Shown: piece after piece, positions 31,701 to 43,113 of the stretch
Numbering within the stretch: position 1 is the stretch's first letter
Layout: every line of letters begins with the position of its first letter
Assembly: GCA_011037195.1 (NCBI GenBank)
Contig: JAAEAF010006390.1
Span: 1-64,000 of the forward strand
Direction of reading: 5' to 3'
DNA: 64,000 nt
From: Triatoma infestans
Taxonomy: Eukaryota > Arthropoda > Insecta > Hemiptera > Reduviidae
Position numbers and translations under genes: made by a program
Notes under the pieces: generated by a model
Databases searched by the model: none
Told to the model about the DNA's origin: nothing
Seen by the model: the letters and a program-made list of their open reading frames with translations, nothing else

Positions 31701-32152
31701 AAGGGGTATCTGTTGCATGCAGTATCTTGGGGAGTAGCGACCCCACGGGTTACCACAGCTCAGTACTCCATGCACTTCATCAGAACAGCACACAATACAC
31801 TTAAACTACATATACTCTTCACTTTACAGACAAGAACAAACACAGCACAGAAACTAGGGTCTCCGTCTCTAGATAATTGGCGAAAGCCAATGGAGAAGGA
31901 AAGGATTAGCTCAGTGGTAGCGCGTTGTACTAGCAACGTGGAAGTTCCAGGTTCGAATCCAGCATCCTGCCCTTAGATTTTATTTCTTCCTAGGAGCCTC
32001 TACAACTCACTGTCCTGTGATGGGCAGTGTTGTCTGTAGCTAGAGTACACTGCTTGGAGGCAGGCTGGGTATTGGAGAAGGCTTCCGGGGGGCATAAAAC
32101 ATCTTTCAGGTCGCACTGCAATAATCCCCTACAACAATCTACATCTACATAT
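31701..32152 (+). repeat. Composite tRNA-Ala-derived SINE, best copy
   Basis: Leader from about 31701 (TTGCATGCAGTATCTTGGGG near 31711), containing GGGGAGTAGCGACCCC and the perfect hairpin ATTGGC-GAAA-GCCAAT at about 31877-31892. The tRNA-like head begins about 12 bases later: GGATTAGCTCAGTGGTAGCGC, anticodon-loop equivalent CTAGCAA (AGC) and B box GGTTCGAATCC. The body ends in ACAACAATCTACATCTACAT. It is the longest and cleanest member in the window. The frames at 31713-31976 and 32027-32224 are not genes. Confidence 0.85.
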
Positions 32153-32980
32153 ATTGAAAAGATCCGTCACAATTCCAAATTTAATAAAAAATCGGTTAAC
32201 CGAATATGCTACTTAACTGCATAGGTTATTAAGTTTTTCGAAAATTTCCTTTTGTATACAACCAGATATGTCCGCTGGTTTTAGGATCTGTAATTCTGAA
32301 ATTTGGAAGAAGGGCTTGGTCTAACCTGTACTTCAACTTACTAACCTGCTTCAAAAGTTGAAATTTTAAAAGGAAATAATTATATATATATTATAATTTT
32401 ATATGATATATAATTATTGGTTTTCTTGGTGAGAGAGAGTGAGGGGGGGAGAGAACGAGTAAGAAGAATGTTTTATAAATGAACTAATTAAACATACAGA
32501 TAGTGTGGAGAATATTGAATTAATTTATTGGAAGTTAAAGCAGTTGTAAATAGACCAATTAAATTAAAGGACAATGGTCACTTTACTTCTTTTTTTTATG
32601 ACTGTTTGATTAAGGTTTTTTTGTTTCCAGTTAAGGGAGGTATGAGGTTCCTTGATTTAAAAGGTTTGATATATTATATATATCACGGATGGTTGATTGT
32701 CGTGGTCATTCAATAGTTAGAATTATATGGGCACTCATTAGTTAGTTCCAGAGTTGACTGGATGTTATTGTAGTGATTGAGACGGTACATCTACAATCCT
32801 CTTTTGAGGTTTCCAGTTAATGGTAGGCACCCAGCCCCAGACCAGCCAAGTCCCACCTACTTCATCCAGTAACTAAAGCCCACATTGGTATTGGCGGCTA
32901 GAAACCCCTAATTGGCAGACCTACCACTATACTGAATTATTCCCAAGGCCAATAAGAAAGTGCATGGGCTCTTTATTGGT

Positions 32981-33020
<40 letters not shown>

Positions 33021-33214
33021 GTTTGTGTGTGTATGTTTTTGGTACTTATTTGTTTGTGTGTGTTAATACTACTAGTTTAGCCATGACTTACTAAATAATT
33101 GCACAGATTTGTTTGGCTATACTAATTCTAGTTACATAAGAACATTCATTATTATTTTAATACAAGACTAATAATATCTTTATATTTTTCAAGCCATATT
33201 AATGAAATAAACAA
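32153..33214. other. No gene recognised; (AT)n tract
   Basis: It contains an (AT)n tract at about 32984-33013 and a GA-rich run near 32431. The 62-codon frame at 32528 has no recognisable content. Confidence 0.4.
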
Positions 33215-33345
33215 ATCCACTGTTAAGGAAATTCGTCAAAAAAAAAAAAAAGCGCTAGGGACTTCATATTGCAAATATCAGTCGTTTCAACCGCTCTTCG
33301 CCCAAACTTCAGGAGTTTTAATTCCTTCATGGATCACAAGTCGGC
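33215..33345 (+). repeat. Dispersed repeat shared with 21.9 kb
   Basis: See the matching words listed for 21855-21985. This copy has an A-run insertion near 33237. Confidence 0.6.
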
Positions 33346-33380
33346 TCAGGCTTACAAATTATAACACCTAGCACTTTTTA

Positions 33381-34350
33381 CTTCCTCTTACTTCTAGTAA
33401 GAGGAAGTATTGTAATCGTGCCAAATTTTTGATATCCAGTTTTCACCGGAAATATCCGTTTTAAGATCCCCAGTCCAAAAAAGTGGCTTTTAGCTAATAG
33501 TCTGTGTGCGCGTGTGTGTGTGTGTATGCGCGTGTGTGTGTGTGTATAGGAACAGCAGAGTTCAAAAACGAAAAACCGTGGAAAGTTGACACGTGATATT
33601 CCGTTTAGATATCACCATGGCATCTGACAGTGGGTCATCTATCAAAGTTCCACAACCGGAAGTACCACTTTACTAGATAATTTTTTTTCTTTTTAACGAT
33701 TTTCTCAAAAATGGCTCGACGATTTTCTTAAAACTTCGTAAATCAACTATACATACAAGGAGCTACAACATTTATTTGATACATTTCTCCGGGAAAATTC
33801 ATTTAATGGTACTTTTGGGGGAGGGTGGTGCTTAGATTTTCCTCTAAAGTGCTATTTCAGTAGGTGTTGTTGAAAATCCATAGAGGTTTGAAAAAAATCG
33901 GATGACCGGAAGTGCGTTTTTACTAAAATGTATTTTTCAGTTTTCTGGTATTTTCTCGAAAACGGCTCCAACGATTTTCTTTAAAGTAGACATGTGTTCT
34001 ATATACTTGTATATAAGGAGCTACAATTTTTATTTGAAACATGTGTCCTGATAATGACATTTATGGGGGCTTTAGGGGAGGGATGGAGTTATGTTTTTCT
34101 CTAAAGTGCTATCGTAGTGATTATAAAATTCTATTATCCAAACAAAATTAATTAGAAATAAATGGATGGCCAAAATTCCGAGTTTCAAGAAAATTAGTAA
34201 ACCGGAAGTACGCTTTTACTGATCAGTTTTTCAGTTTCCGACGAATTTCATTAAATGTGATCAACTAACTATAAAATCTGTCAGTTTCAATTTTGAAAAC
34301 TGGTATAAGGGAATGTTGTGTGAGGGTTTTACGCCGGTTTTTTTTTTTAA
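33381..34350 (+). repeat. Repeat A, full copy with two internal units
   Basis: The 5' end forms a palindrome: CTTCCTCTTACT-TCT-AGTAAGAGGAAG. Then follow the (GT)n tract with GCGC interruptions (33503-33546), the CACAACCGGAAGTACCACTTT word (~33650) and two ~260-base internal units in tandem. Each unit contains CTC(A/G)AAAA(T/C)GGCTC and CCGGAAGT. The terminal block is GAAAACTGGTATAAGGGAATGTTGTGTGAGG. No coding frame. Confidence 0.85.
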
Positions 34351-34449
34351 TTGGTTTTGCATGTGAACGAGTTTTTAGTAATGGCTAAAATAAAAGTGCA
34401 TCCTACTTTAGTTTCATGATTTTTCGATTGTTGCTATATTAAGCTTTTA

Positions 34450-34668
34450 AAGTAAAGTAAAGTAAAGTAATGCCTATTTTTTCAGGCGGGCTTAACGTCC
34501 AACTACCAAATTAGGTGTCATGGACGGGGGCGGAAGCACCTACTTTACTATTAACATTTTTTAAACAAATATAAAATTTAGCAGTTATACGCCGGACTCG
34601 AACTGGGGTCCTCCCACTTACAAGTCCATACTCATAACCACTACACCAATACCCGCCCCGTCTTCTCC
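34450..34668 (-). repeat. tRNA-Thr-derived SINE
   Basis: The minus strand has the GGTATTGGTGTAGTGGTTATGAG head, anticodon-loop equivalent CTTGTAA (TGT), and B-box equivalent AGTTCGAGTCC. The body has CACCTAATTTGGTAGTTGG and a tail of AGTAA units, (CTTTA)n on the minus strand. Confidence 0.8.
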
Positions 34669-37600
34669 TGTATAAATGAAGTTGAAGCGACCATTGTCCA
34701 AAATATCATCATTGCTAACCTCTGGATACAAATCGATGACAAAGTGAAAATTTGAAATTGCTGCCAATTTTATCGGATTGTTCTCAAATATATATTTTCT
34801 TCTAAATCATAAATAGTTGCGGAAACAAAATGGAAACTCCCGCTGAAAGCATTTTGTTATATCAAAGAGCAAATCTAAGGATAGCATGCTGAAGGAAACC
34901 AGGGACCTCCGCGTTGATAGTCCAGTGCGCTACCACTTTTATGGGATTTATGTTTTTACATATATTTTATATTGAAGTAGAATCCATATAGTCTGTTAAC
35001 ACTAGCTTTTATTTGGCCGCCCTAATGACAAAAACGAGATTAAAAAGGCCTTCATCATTAATGAGACTTTAAGGATAAAATTGAGGCCCAGATGAAAAGT
35101 TTATTAAATATAATTCAATACCTAATAAACTAGGACAATAAAAATATAAATGTAGGTATTTATTAATTAAGTTTCTTAATAACAATCCAACAATAAAGTA
35201 GTTTATTATTAAACATTTCTATGGGTTCCTTTTTATGTAAAGTTAAATAATAATATGGGTTTATATTTGGTACAATGGGGCTCTAGGTATATCACTTGGA
35301 ATAATAGCTTCCAGTTTGATTTACGCCCTTGTAACCTATTGTTATTCCCAGGAGATGGTAGTTGCATATGACGACAGTTAGCTACTACCACGTGGCAGGT
35401 AAAGGAGAAAGGACCCTTTACAGGATAAAGCTCCTAGTTGTGACCTAGATTATTTGAATTGATAGACTTAGTTACATTACTGTACATGTAATACAGTGCA
35501 CACGCACACACTAATACAAGTTTCTCATATTTGTTAAATTCACCAGGACCCCCTTTTCAATACCTACAACCACTTACGTACATTCCACTCTCATTTGCTG
35601 TCAATTTCTTTTTACCTGCGCCACTGAAAGTATGTCTACTATTTTATATTGGATAACCCAATAATATTCTGCGATAAAGGAATGCCATTCATGGAATGAA
35701 TAAAAAAAAGATTATCTTGCAGCCATGACCTTCCTGGCGTACAGCGGACATCATAGAGATCAGCTATGTGACTTCTATGAAGATATTGTTGGAGAAAGAG
35801 GAAGCCGGAGGAAAAGCTTGAAGTCTGTTGCAGCTAAAGCTCATGTCTGAGCCTCAGCCCGTTGATTGCCTTCTCAATATCTACTCATGTCTTTTCGGAG
35901 TCTTTTTCTTTCCGAGTGGTATTGGCAGTTCGGGTTAAACTCATCTCCTAGGGGGCAGGTGACAAGTTGACCAGGTATACACTCTCTAACTCTTGTGATT
36001 ACCACCGGCTATTGTCTGACCAAGCAGTAAATTCCTTTTTTACCTGCCCGCCCACCATGACATTTTCAAAACATTCATTCGGGACATTTTCAAAATTTCT
36101 TGATCATTCGTATCCCAGCATTTACTAAGTACATACAGATTCAAATGAATAAAATTATGGAATTTCTGAAAAGTTTATCTAGGCAGCAGTAGGAATCGCA
36201 CAATTTTTAGTAACACATCACCTAATAACTCAATTTATGGTATGTATAAATTGTGGATCTGATCAAACCATCGAATCCAACGGCACATAATTATATAAAT
36301 TAATGTATTTAAATTAATAAAAGCAATACGTTTAACCTACTGACCAAACGTTTAACCTAATGCATCCTAAATTCTATCTTATAGTTTCTTTCTTGTGATT
36401 TAGAAATTACAAAATGCCCCTTGAATCATGTGATAGGGGGCAACCCTTCATAACAGGTGCCTGCTACTACAGCTACTAACAAACCCTTAAACAATAGCCA
36501 CTCTTACCTTTATTACCCTAATTTAACCTTTTTTACCCCCCCCCCCCCCCAATGAGATGAGTTTAAATCGACAGTTCTTTTAGCACTAATCAATGCCAAA
36601 CAGGCCGCGATTCGAAACTTCAACTTCCAACATGTTCGTTTTCATGACTTGATATGAATGACTTTCACGTTCCTTTTTACTAGCTTTTGCAATTGCAGTC
36701 AGCTTTTTGAGATTGTTCTTGGTTTGGAAAGTATTTAAATACATCCAAGAAAAAATCGCGATTTTAGAAGGTTCTCTTTGAATCCTTAGAGAAAGGACAG
36801 CCATTCGCTCTGCGAAAGTAGCGAGTGCCGCTCTTTAGAGCACATATACATACGTTGTAATTTTGCTAACAGTTGGACATAATAATCAATACCACTATGT
36901 GGCCAAAAATTACAATCATTCAATCTGTAAAAGATCTTTATAAAACTGATAGCAATAATAAGCGGACCTGCAACTACAACCTCCGTCAAACAAGCATTCC
37001 AGTGGAAAACGACGAATTGGAAATTGCTTCTATTATCTTTGCGGAAAACTGACAAAATAAGTAAATCTCAGTCACTTTCTTTTAGAAACTGTATTATACA
37101 AATACTAGGTTTTTTATCCAAACTCAGTTAATCCTTTATAATAAATTGGCGAGGCGCTAGAATTTTAGAGAGATACCTACAAACTTTTTAGGAGATTTTA
37201 TCGTCTCTAAGTGTGAAGTTAGTCTGTTTTAAGCTCTCAAACTTTGGTCTCGGTAAATACTTTATTTATAAAAGGAGTGTCCGAACAATTTAACCGTAAA
37301 TACCTTGCCGAAGATTTTTTTTCTTTTTTAGTTCATTAATTAAACTAATATAAATATTAATAATTCATGACATTATAAAAAAATCATATATAATTTTGTC
37401 CATATTTTTCAAATATAAATTACATTTGAATTAGTTTCAATTTTTGGCCATGAGATGAAATCTTGATAGCGATTGTAGTTTCTCATTCCAGCATCATTCA
37501 GACTAAACTTTTGGCTATACAGCCCATGAAAGGCTAAAGCCTGACAAATTGCTATAATTATTACAAGCTTATGAAGAACAGGTCGCCATTCACTTCGTTA

Positions 37601-38098
37601 AGTTTCTGAAATTGGAAAACGGCATCTACTGATGTCTGTGACTCCCATGTACCAAAGTTGAAGCACCCATGAACCAAATCAAGATCTTTCTCATCAAATG
37701 CAAGAGCGTTAGCCTCTTGTTTATACGATGGCAACGTTTGTGCTGAGTATCGTGTTCATTATTAAACTTTAATACATACAACATGTATTACTAAAAATGA
37801 GAACCGGTTAGGAATTGCTTTTATCTTCCATACAATGCCAACATTTCCTCAATGCTCATTGGTTACCAGCTTTTCAAACAAAGATTTGAGGAATTTTATG
37901 AATAAAAAGTTAAGAGTTTTATGAGTAAAAAGAACCGCATTTCTTTTTCGGAATGTTAAAAAATTTTCAATGACTGAAAATTACCTTCATTGAAAAATGC
38001 ATCCATTATATAAAAAAACAAAAATCACGCAAATTTGGTCACTGATATTTTCTGCCCAAAGATTGAATGATTTGAAACAGTGGAATATTCTGATTCTA
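34669..38098. other. Long stretch without recognised gene
   Basis: Only one scrap is recognised: a minus-strand SINE-Ala head piece at about 34897-34936 (ACCTCCGCGTTGATAGTCC...GCGCTACCACT). A C-run is at about 36537-36550. Two adjoining minus-strand frames (36804-36586, 72 codons; 37055-36786, 89 codons) have ordinary composition but no recognised domain. They could be a decayed gene or chance. This is the largest part of the window I cannot explain. Confidence 0.35.
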
Positions 38099-38110
38099 AA
38101 ATATTTATTT

Positions 38111-38751
38111 TAGCCTTGCGTTTATCCAATTAAATATCTTGGACTTTATATATACAAACGTATAAGGTATATATGGAACCCACATACAAGAGTGAAACGA
38201 AACGAAGTAAAAAAACGTTACTGCCTACTCAAGCGACTAGTAGACAGACGCTCAAAACTAACTTTAAATAACAAAGTACTTATCTACAATCTTCTATTAT
38301 AACCAATTTGGACTTATGGACTCGAGTTATGGGGCTCAACCAACCGCTCTAACATCCACCGCCTCCAAACCCTACAATCCAAAATACTCCGTTGTATAAC
38401 CAATGCTCCGTTTTACGTTTCTAACCTGATTCCATTTATAAGTGACCTGGAGTCTCCGATCTCCAGATTCCAATTGTAAGTGACCTGGTCCAAATACGTT
38501 ACCGCAAATTTCACACTTCAACGCACATCAATATAATTCATTAATTCACCAACTTTCCTCAGCAGCCATTCCAGATAACCCTCCTCGACGACTGAGGCGG
38601 CAGTGGTCTCTTATAAGTGCGCAGCGAAATAATGTGGAGGGTCACCGCTGGATGATTTCTCCATTCCCGTTATTGTAAGTCATCTCATTTACTTGTTGCT
38701 GATTACGCAAGCGTACCAGCAGGTGTAAATTTTCAAATAAATGAAAGAAAA
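38111..38751 (+). pseudogene. Jockey-like retrotransposon, 5'-truncated copy 1
   Basis: The plus strand reads YPIKYLGLYIYKRIRYIWNP, HTRVKRNEVKKRYCLLKRL, RRSKLTLNNKVLIYNLLL, a stop, PIWTYGLELWGSTNRSNIHR and APFYVSNL. This is the same protein as the last third of the RT at 43.8-45.0 kb. Flanking duplication AAATATTTATTT at 38099-38110 and 38752-38763 defines the ends exactly. The 641-base copy carries stops and frameshifts and ends in AAATAAATGAAAGAAAA. Confidence 0.9.
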
Positions 38752-38763
38752 AAATATTTATTT

Positions 38764-39334
38764 CTGAAAATTCAATTGACAAATAAATTGGATCAATAAT
38801 TTGACAAATTCCTGAAATTGTCTCGGTCCTGATACAACTGATGTCAAAGCCTGATTCCGGTACGCGTTTCTTTTATTATTTTACTGATAGTAGCCCTCTT
38901 CAACGATAGATCCGCAATTAGTTATTGAATAAAACTTTTTCTTTTAAAACACAGCTACTTCTTTTATAGTTAGAATAGGTTTTATTCCATTAGAAGCATT
39001 GAACGTGACACCTATGTCCCCATCACATTCTATTGGTCTACTTTAGTCCAGTAAATTGGTTTAGTGCTCATGTATCTAACTGTCTGACCTACTCAGGTGT
39101 AATCTAATTTATTGCGACAAATTACAACTTGTTTACAAAATTTACTTAACGGGGATAAATGTCCAGTAAGTTTGAGGTTAAATAAATTTCCCAATAACAG
39201 AGAGTGCTCTTGGTAATATTACTGACGGTAATCTGCTAATTCGCTCTACTAATTTTAATTATCCTCAATTATGACAAATATATATCAAGATTTGTATCTG
39301 CTCCATTTCTTTAAAAAAAAAAAAAAATATGATG
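38764..39334. other. No gene recognised
   Basis: AT-rich spacer between the Jockey copy and Repeat A. Nothing is supported. Confidence 0.35.
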
Positions 39335-39807
39335 TGAAACACTCACACAAATTTCTCTTATTCCACTTTTTAAACTTGTAATTGACAAATTTTATAGTTA
39401 GTGTACCAAATATAATGGAATACATCGGAGTTCATCGGAAACTGAAAAAAACTGTTCAGTAAAATCGTACTTCTGGTTTACTAATGTTCTTCAAACTAGG
39501 AATTTTGCCGAACTATTTATTTCTAATGAATTTTGTTTGGATGGTAGAATTGTATAATTAATCAATTGTATAGCACTTTAGAGAAAAACATAACCCCACC
39601 CTTTCTCCAAAAGTCTCCATAAATGATTTTACCATAAATGATTTCAATCAAAAGTTATAGCTCTCTATATGTGTAGTTCACATTTCTAGTTTAAAGAAAA
39701 TGTGTTGGAGCCGTTTTCGAGAAAATGCCAAAAAACTGAAAAATACATTTTAGTAAAAGCGAACTTCCGGTCATCCGATTTATCACAAACTCGGAATTTC
39801 AACAACA
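39335..39807 (-). repeat. Repeat A (minus strand), part before the nested I-like element
   Basis: It begins with TGTGAAACACTCACACAAATTTCTCTTATTCC, the reversed terminal block. One internal unit follows, with TAGCACTTTAGAGAAAAACA and CCGGTCATCCGATTT, up to GGAATTTCAACAACA at 39807, where the I-like element begins. The first ~35 codons of the 39702 frame are translated Repeat A, not retrotransposon. Confidence 0.85.
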
Positions 39808-41221
39808 AATTTGGTAGAAGAATCGTAGGTAAAAATTGGGTTATTACTCCCAAGATGATGTTTTGGATTTATGGTATGGTTATTATACCTAGGTTGTTAT
39901 ATGCGGCTGTGGTGTGGTGGCGTCGCATTGAGATAAGATCCGCTAGACTGCTGCTTGAGGATATTCAACGCTTGGCTTGTCTGGCGGTGACCGGTGCGAT
40001 GCGGACCACGCCTACAGCTGCAATGGAGACTTTATTAGGAATTCCACCGCTCTTTGTAGAGGTGAAAACTATGGCAATGAAAGCCTGTTATAGAATTAAA
40101 CAGGCAGGTTTTTGGCAGGGAAAGCGATATGGTCACTCTACCATTCATCGCGAGATGCTTTTGAAGGTTCCTGTTATAGGTTTTCCTTCTGATAGAATGT
40201 TGAAGACTTTTGTTTTCGAGCATTCTTACAGTGTCAGGTTACCTTCTAGAGAAGATTGGTCAAGATTGGGTCCGTCTAGTGTGATACCTGATAATTACTT
40301 CCGGTATTACACGGACGGTTCCAGAATGGATGGTAGGTCTGGAGCTGCGGTCTATTTTGAGACGGAGATCATTTGGCACTATCTCTTGGTGAATGGACCA
40401 CAGTCTTCAAGACTGAGGTTTATGCTATTCTTTGGTTTGTCTTGGATGAGAGGGTTCGCAACACTAAGTTTGTATCTGCTCGGAAGCCAAGCTGCGCTGA
40501 AGGCGCTGTGTCTTCACTTCCAGGTTGATGTTAGAATGTTCTAAAAGACTGGAAGAGCTTTCTTCTCAGAAGGATGTGCTTCTAGTCTGGGTGCCAGGTA
40601 ACATGGGAATTTTTGGGAATAAGGAGGTGGATAGGTTTGCCAAATTAGGCGCCTCTCTTCCTTTCATTAGTCCCAAGCCTGCTGTTGGCGTGTCTTCTGG
40701 CACATGTCTGTCAGGCTTCCAGACATGGACAGCTTCACAGCATTCATCATTATAGACGAGCTCAGTTGGTTTTCGGCAGTCCAAAATGCTCATCGGCGGT
40801 CCGGACAAGGCCATTAGTGAGACGTTGCCTCTCGAGCATCTGGTTGAATCTCTTACTGGACATTGTGGTTTAAGGAGACATCTCTACATAATGGGGCTCA
40901 TGCCGGATCCATTTTGTAGAGTCTGTGAGACAGAGGAGGAAACACCCATCCATCTTATGACTGATTGCCTGAGTTGTGAGGAAATTAGGTTCAGGACCAT
41001 TGGTCGGAATAAGATGTCTGTGGAAGAGCTTAGGCTATTTCCGCTTATGGTTATTGTGCGATTTATTCGGGCTGCGGTGAATCTTAGATGGATTGGATCC
41101 GAGTCTGGATTTTTGTTCTAGAGCCGGTTTTTGTTGTTTTTTAGGGGAGCTATATGGGCCCAGTGAGGCTTTAGATAGCGTAGGGTTTTGTCCCTCCCCA
41201 CAGACAAAAAACAATAATAAT
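39808..41221 (+). pseudogene. I-like non-LTR retrotransposon (RNase H type), 5'-truncated
   Basis: It begins in the connector after RT (WVITPKMMFWIYGMVIIPRL, LYAAVVWWRR). The RNase H domain follows: YYTDGSRMDGRSGAAVYFE (first Asp), then in a shifted frame VFKTEVYAILWF (Glu). The next motif reads GSQAALKAL where SDSQAAL is expected (second Asp lost), then VWVPGNMGIFGNKEVDRFAK (His to Asn; last Asp kept). Last comes TGHCGLRRHLYIMGLMP with a zinc-knuckle-like CRVCETEEETPIHLMTDC and RFIRAAVNLRW. The 3' UTR ends in (AAT)n. AACAACA at 39801-39807 and 41222-41228 is the target duplication. The frame breaks at about 40390, 40540 and 40700-40790. It is inactive. Confidence 0.9.
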
Positions 41222-41716
41222 AACAACACATTTAATTCTAATTAGGTAATATTATTTATATGATAGAATTGTAGAGTAAACTGAAGTAGCACTTTAAACG
41301 AAAACCTAATCCTACCCCACCCCCAAAAGTGCCCCTAAATGAATTTTTCCAGAGTTTCGTTTCAAATAAAAGTTTTAGATTTTTGTATGTGTAGTTGATA
41401 TAACAAGTTTCAAGAAAATCGTCGAAGCCATTTTTGAGAAAATAGCAAGAAAGTGAAAATCCCATTCAGTAAAGTGGAATTTCCGATTGATGTATTTTGA
41501 CAGATGACCTACTGTCGGATTCCATGGTGATACCTAAACGGAATATCAAGTTTGAACTTTCTACGATTTTTCGTTTTTGAACTTGCTGTTCACGTATATA
41601 CATATAGACCATTTTCTAAAAACCACTTTTTTGTATTCTGGGGACCTCAGAACAGACATTTCTCGGCATCGAAAATTTGACGATTACAATAGTTGCCCTT
41701 TCTTACTAGGAGTAAG
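41222..41716 (-). repeat. Repeat A (minus strand), part after the nested I-like element
   Basis: The repeat resumes with CATTTAATTCTAATTA. It continues through the internal unit (ACCCCACCCCCAAAAGTGCC, AGCCATTTTTGAGAAAATAGC) and the ATCCATGG-type block. The GT tract has decayed to ACGTATATACATATAG. It ends with the hairpin CTTACT-agg-AGTAAG at 41704-41718. Together with 39335-39807 it makes one copy. Confidence 0.85.
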
Positions 41717-41795
41717 AGTAAGTAAAAATAGGATTTGACAAAAATTTCAAGGAAATCTCTCTCTTCACAAGTGGTTGATTTCAGATTTACAAATC

Positions 41796-41985
41796 GGGTG
41801 TTGGTGTAGTGGTTATGAACACGGACTAGTAACTGGGAGGTTCCCAGTTCGAGTCCCGCGCATACCTGCTAATTTTTATATTCGTTTAAAAAATGATAAT
41901 AGTAAAGTTTGTGCTTCTGCCCACATCAACGACACCCAATTGGGTAGGGCCGCTTGAAAAAAATAGGCATTTCTTTGCTTTTTAT
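41796..41985 (+). repeat. tRNA-Thr-derived SINE
   Basis: GGGTGTTGGTGTAGTGGTT head, anticodon-loop equivalent CTAGTAA (AGT, threonine), B box AGTTCGAGTCC, body with CACCCAATTGGGTAG, tail TTTCTTTGCTTTT. It lies directly upstream of the next retrotransposon's target duplication. Confidence 0.8.
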
Positions 41986-42000
41986 ATTTAATAATCGGCA

Positions 42001-43101
42001 AAAACCTACATACCAAACCCGACCAAACGCTTGAGCAATATCCAGGAAGTCACCTGGGCAATACTGCTTCTGCTCAAGGGCAAATGAGATGATATCAATA
42101 AGGCGGTGGTCGTTCCTTCTGATCGTTCCTTCTGGGTTCATTCTGGTTCCTCCAGATCTTCTGTCTTTCCAATCTATGCTGGTATACCCCAAGGCGGTGT
42201 CCTTGCTCCTCTCCTATATATTTTCTATACTGCAGATATCCCTTCCCACCCAGAAACAATCCTACATTCCTACGCTGATGACACATGTGTTATTGCTCCG
42301 AATCCCGATTCTGTTTCCGCATCCCGTGCACTACAATCCCATATCATCTATCTACAAGACTGGCTTATCCGGTGGAGAATAAAGGTCAATCCCACTAAAA
42401 GCAAATGCACTTCACTCTCCGTTGCGCTACTCTCCCGCCCATCCTCCTTCATGGGACCATAATACAGACAGTCGACAAAGTCCGATATTTAGGGCATTTA
42501 TCTAGACAAAAGACTTACTTGGAATCCGCATACAAGATTAAAAAGACTTGAACTAAACAGACGTTACAAACTTCTCTCGATACTACTTCATCGACGCTCT
42601 AAACTTTCCCTTGAAAACAAAAATCTTATTTACAACACTATTATAAATCCACGCTGGACATACGGATGCGAGGTCTGGGGTTCGACCAAGCATTCCAACT
42701 CCTATCGCATTCAAGCTTTTCAATCCAAAACCCTCAGAAGAATTACCAATGCCCCGTTCTATGTTCACTACCCAACCTAACCCTTCACACTGACCTCAAA
42801 ATCCCTTTTGTCCATTAGTTCTTCAGACCTCACATCCAACCATTCTAACCGTTTAGTCCAACAATTCTCTTCTCCTTCTATTCCACACAACCCTCCCAGG
42901 AGACTGAAACGCCACTGGTCGCGCGGCCATCTAACTTCCTGTTAGCATTTTTTAGTAATAATTAGGGAGTACCTCCTCTGGGAGGCATCTCCTAACAAGA
43001 CATTCACGCCCTTTTATATGACTACCATCATATTCACTTATTATACTGTCTGTATAATGGTGAATTTCTTAATAAAATAAAAAATAAAGAAAAATACAAA
43101 A
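42001..43101 (+). pseudogene. Jockey-like retrotransposon, copy 2, with inverted 5' segment
   Basis: The main part (about 42118-43101) reads SDRSFWVHSGSS, AGIPQGGVLAPLLYIFYTADI, SYADDTCVIAP (catalytic box), WRIKVNPTKSKC. After stops come LDKRLTWNPHTRLKRLELN, WTYGCEVWGSTKHSN and PHNPPRRLKRHWSR. The first ~112 bases are in the opposite orientation: on the minus strand they read HRLIDIISFALEQKQYC and FLDIAQAFGRVW, the block that should come just before. About 21 residues between the two blocks are missing. The duplication AATAATCGGCA (41990-42000) and AATAATTCGGCA (43102-43113) encloses both parts, so they arrived in one event. The copy is dead. Confidence 0.9.
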
Positions 43102-43113
43102 AATAATTCGGCA

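Noticed and set aside
36586..37055. Two adjoining minus-strand frames that might be exons of a host gene
   Set aside because: Ordinary composition, but no recognisable domain, no clear splice pattern and no extension on either side. Left unannotated, though worth a database search.
39335..41716. Repeat A as a Helitron (TCTGG start and terminal hairpin on the minus strand)
   Set aside because: The hairpin is present, but no CTRR end at the right distance and no consistent A|T insertion site could be seen across copies.
42089..42382. Extra plus- and minus-strand frames over the 42.1-kb Jockey join
   Set aside because: They are shadows of the RT reading frame or run across the inversion junction.
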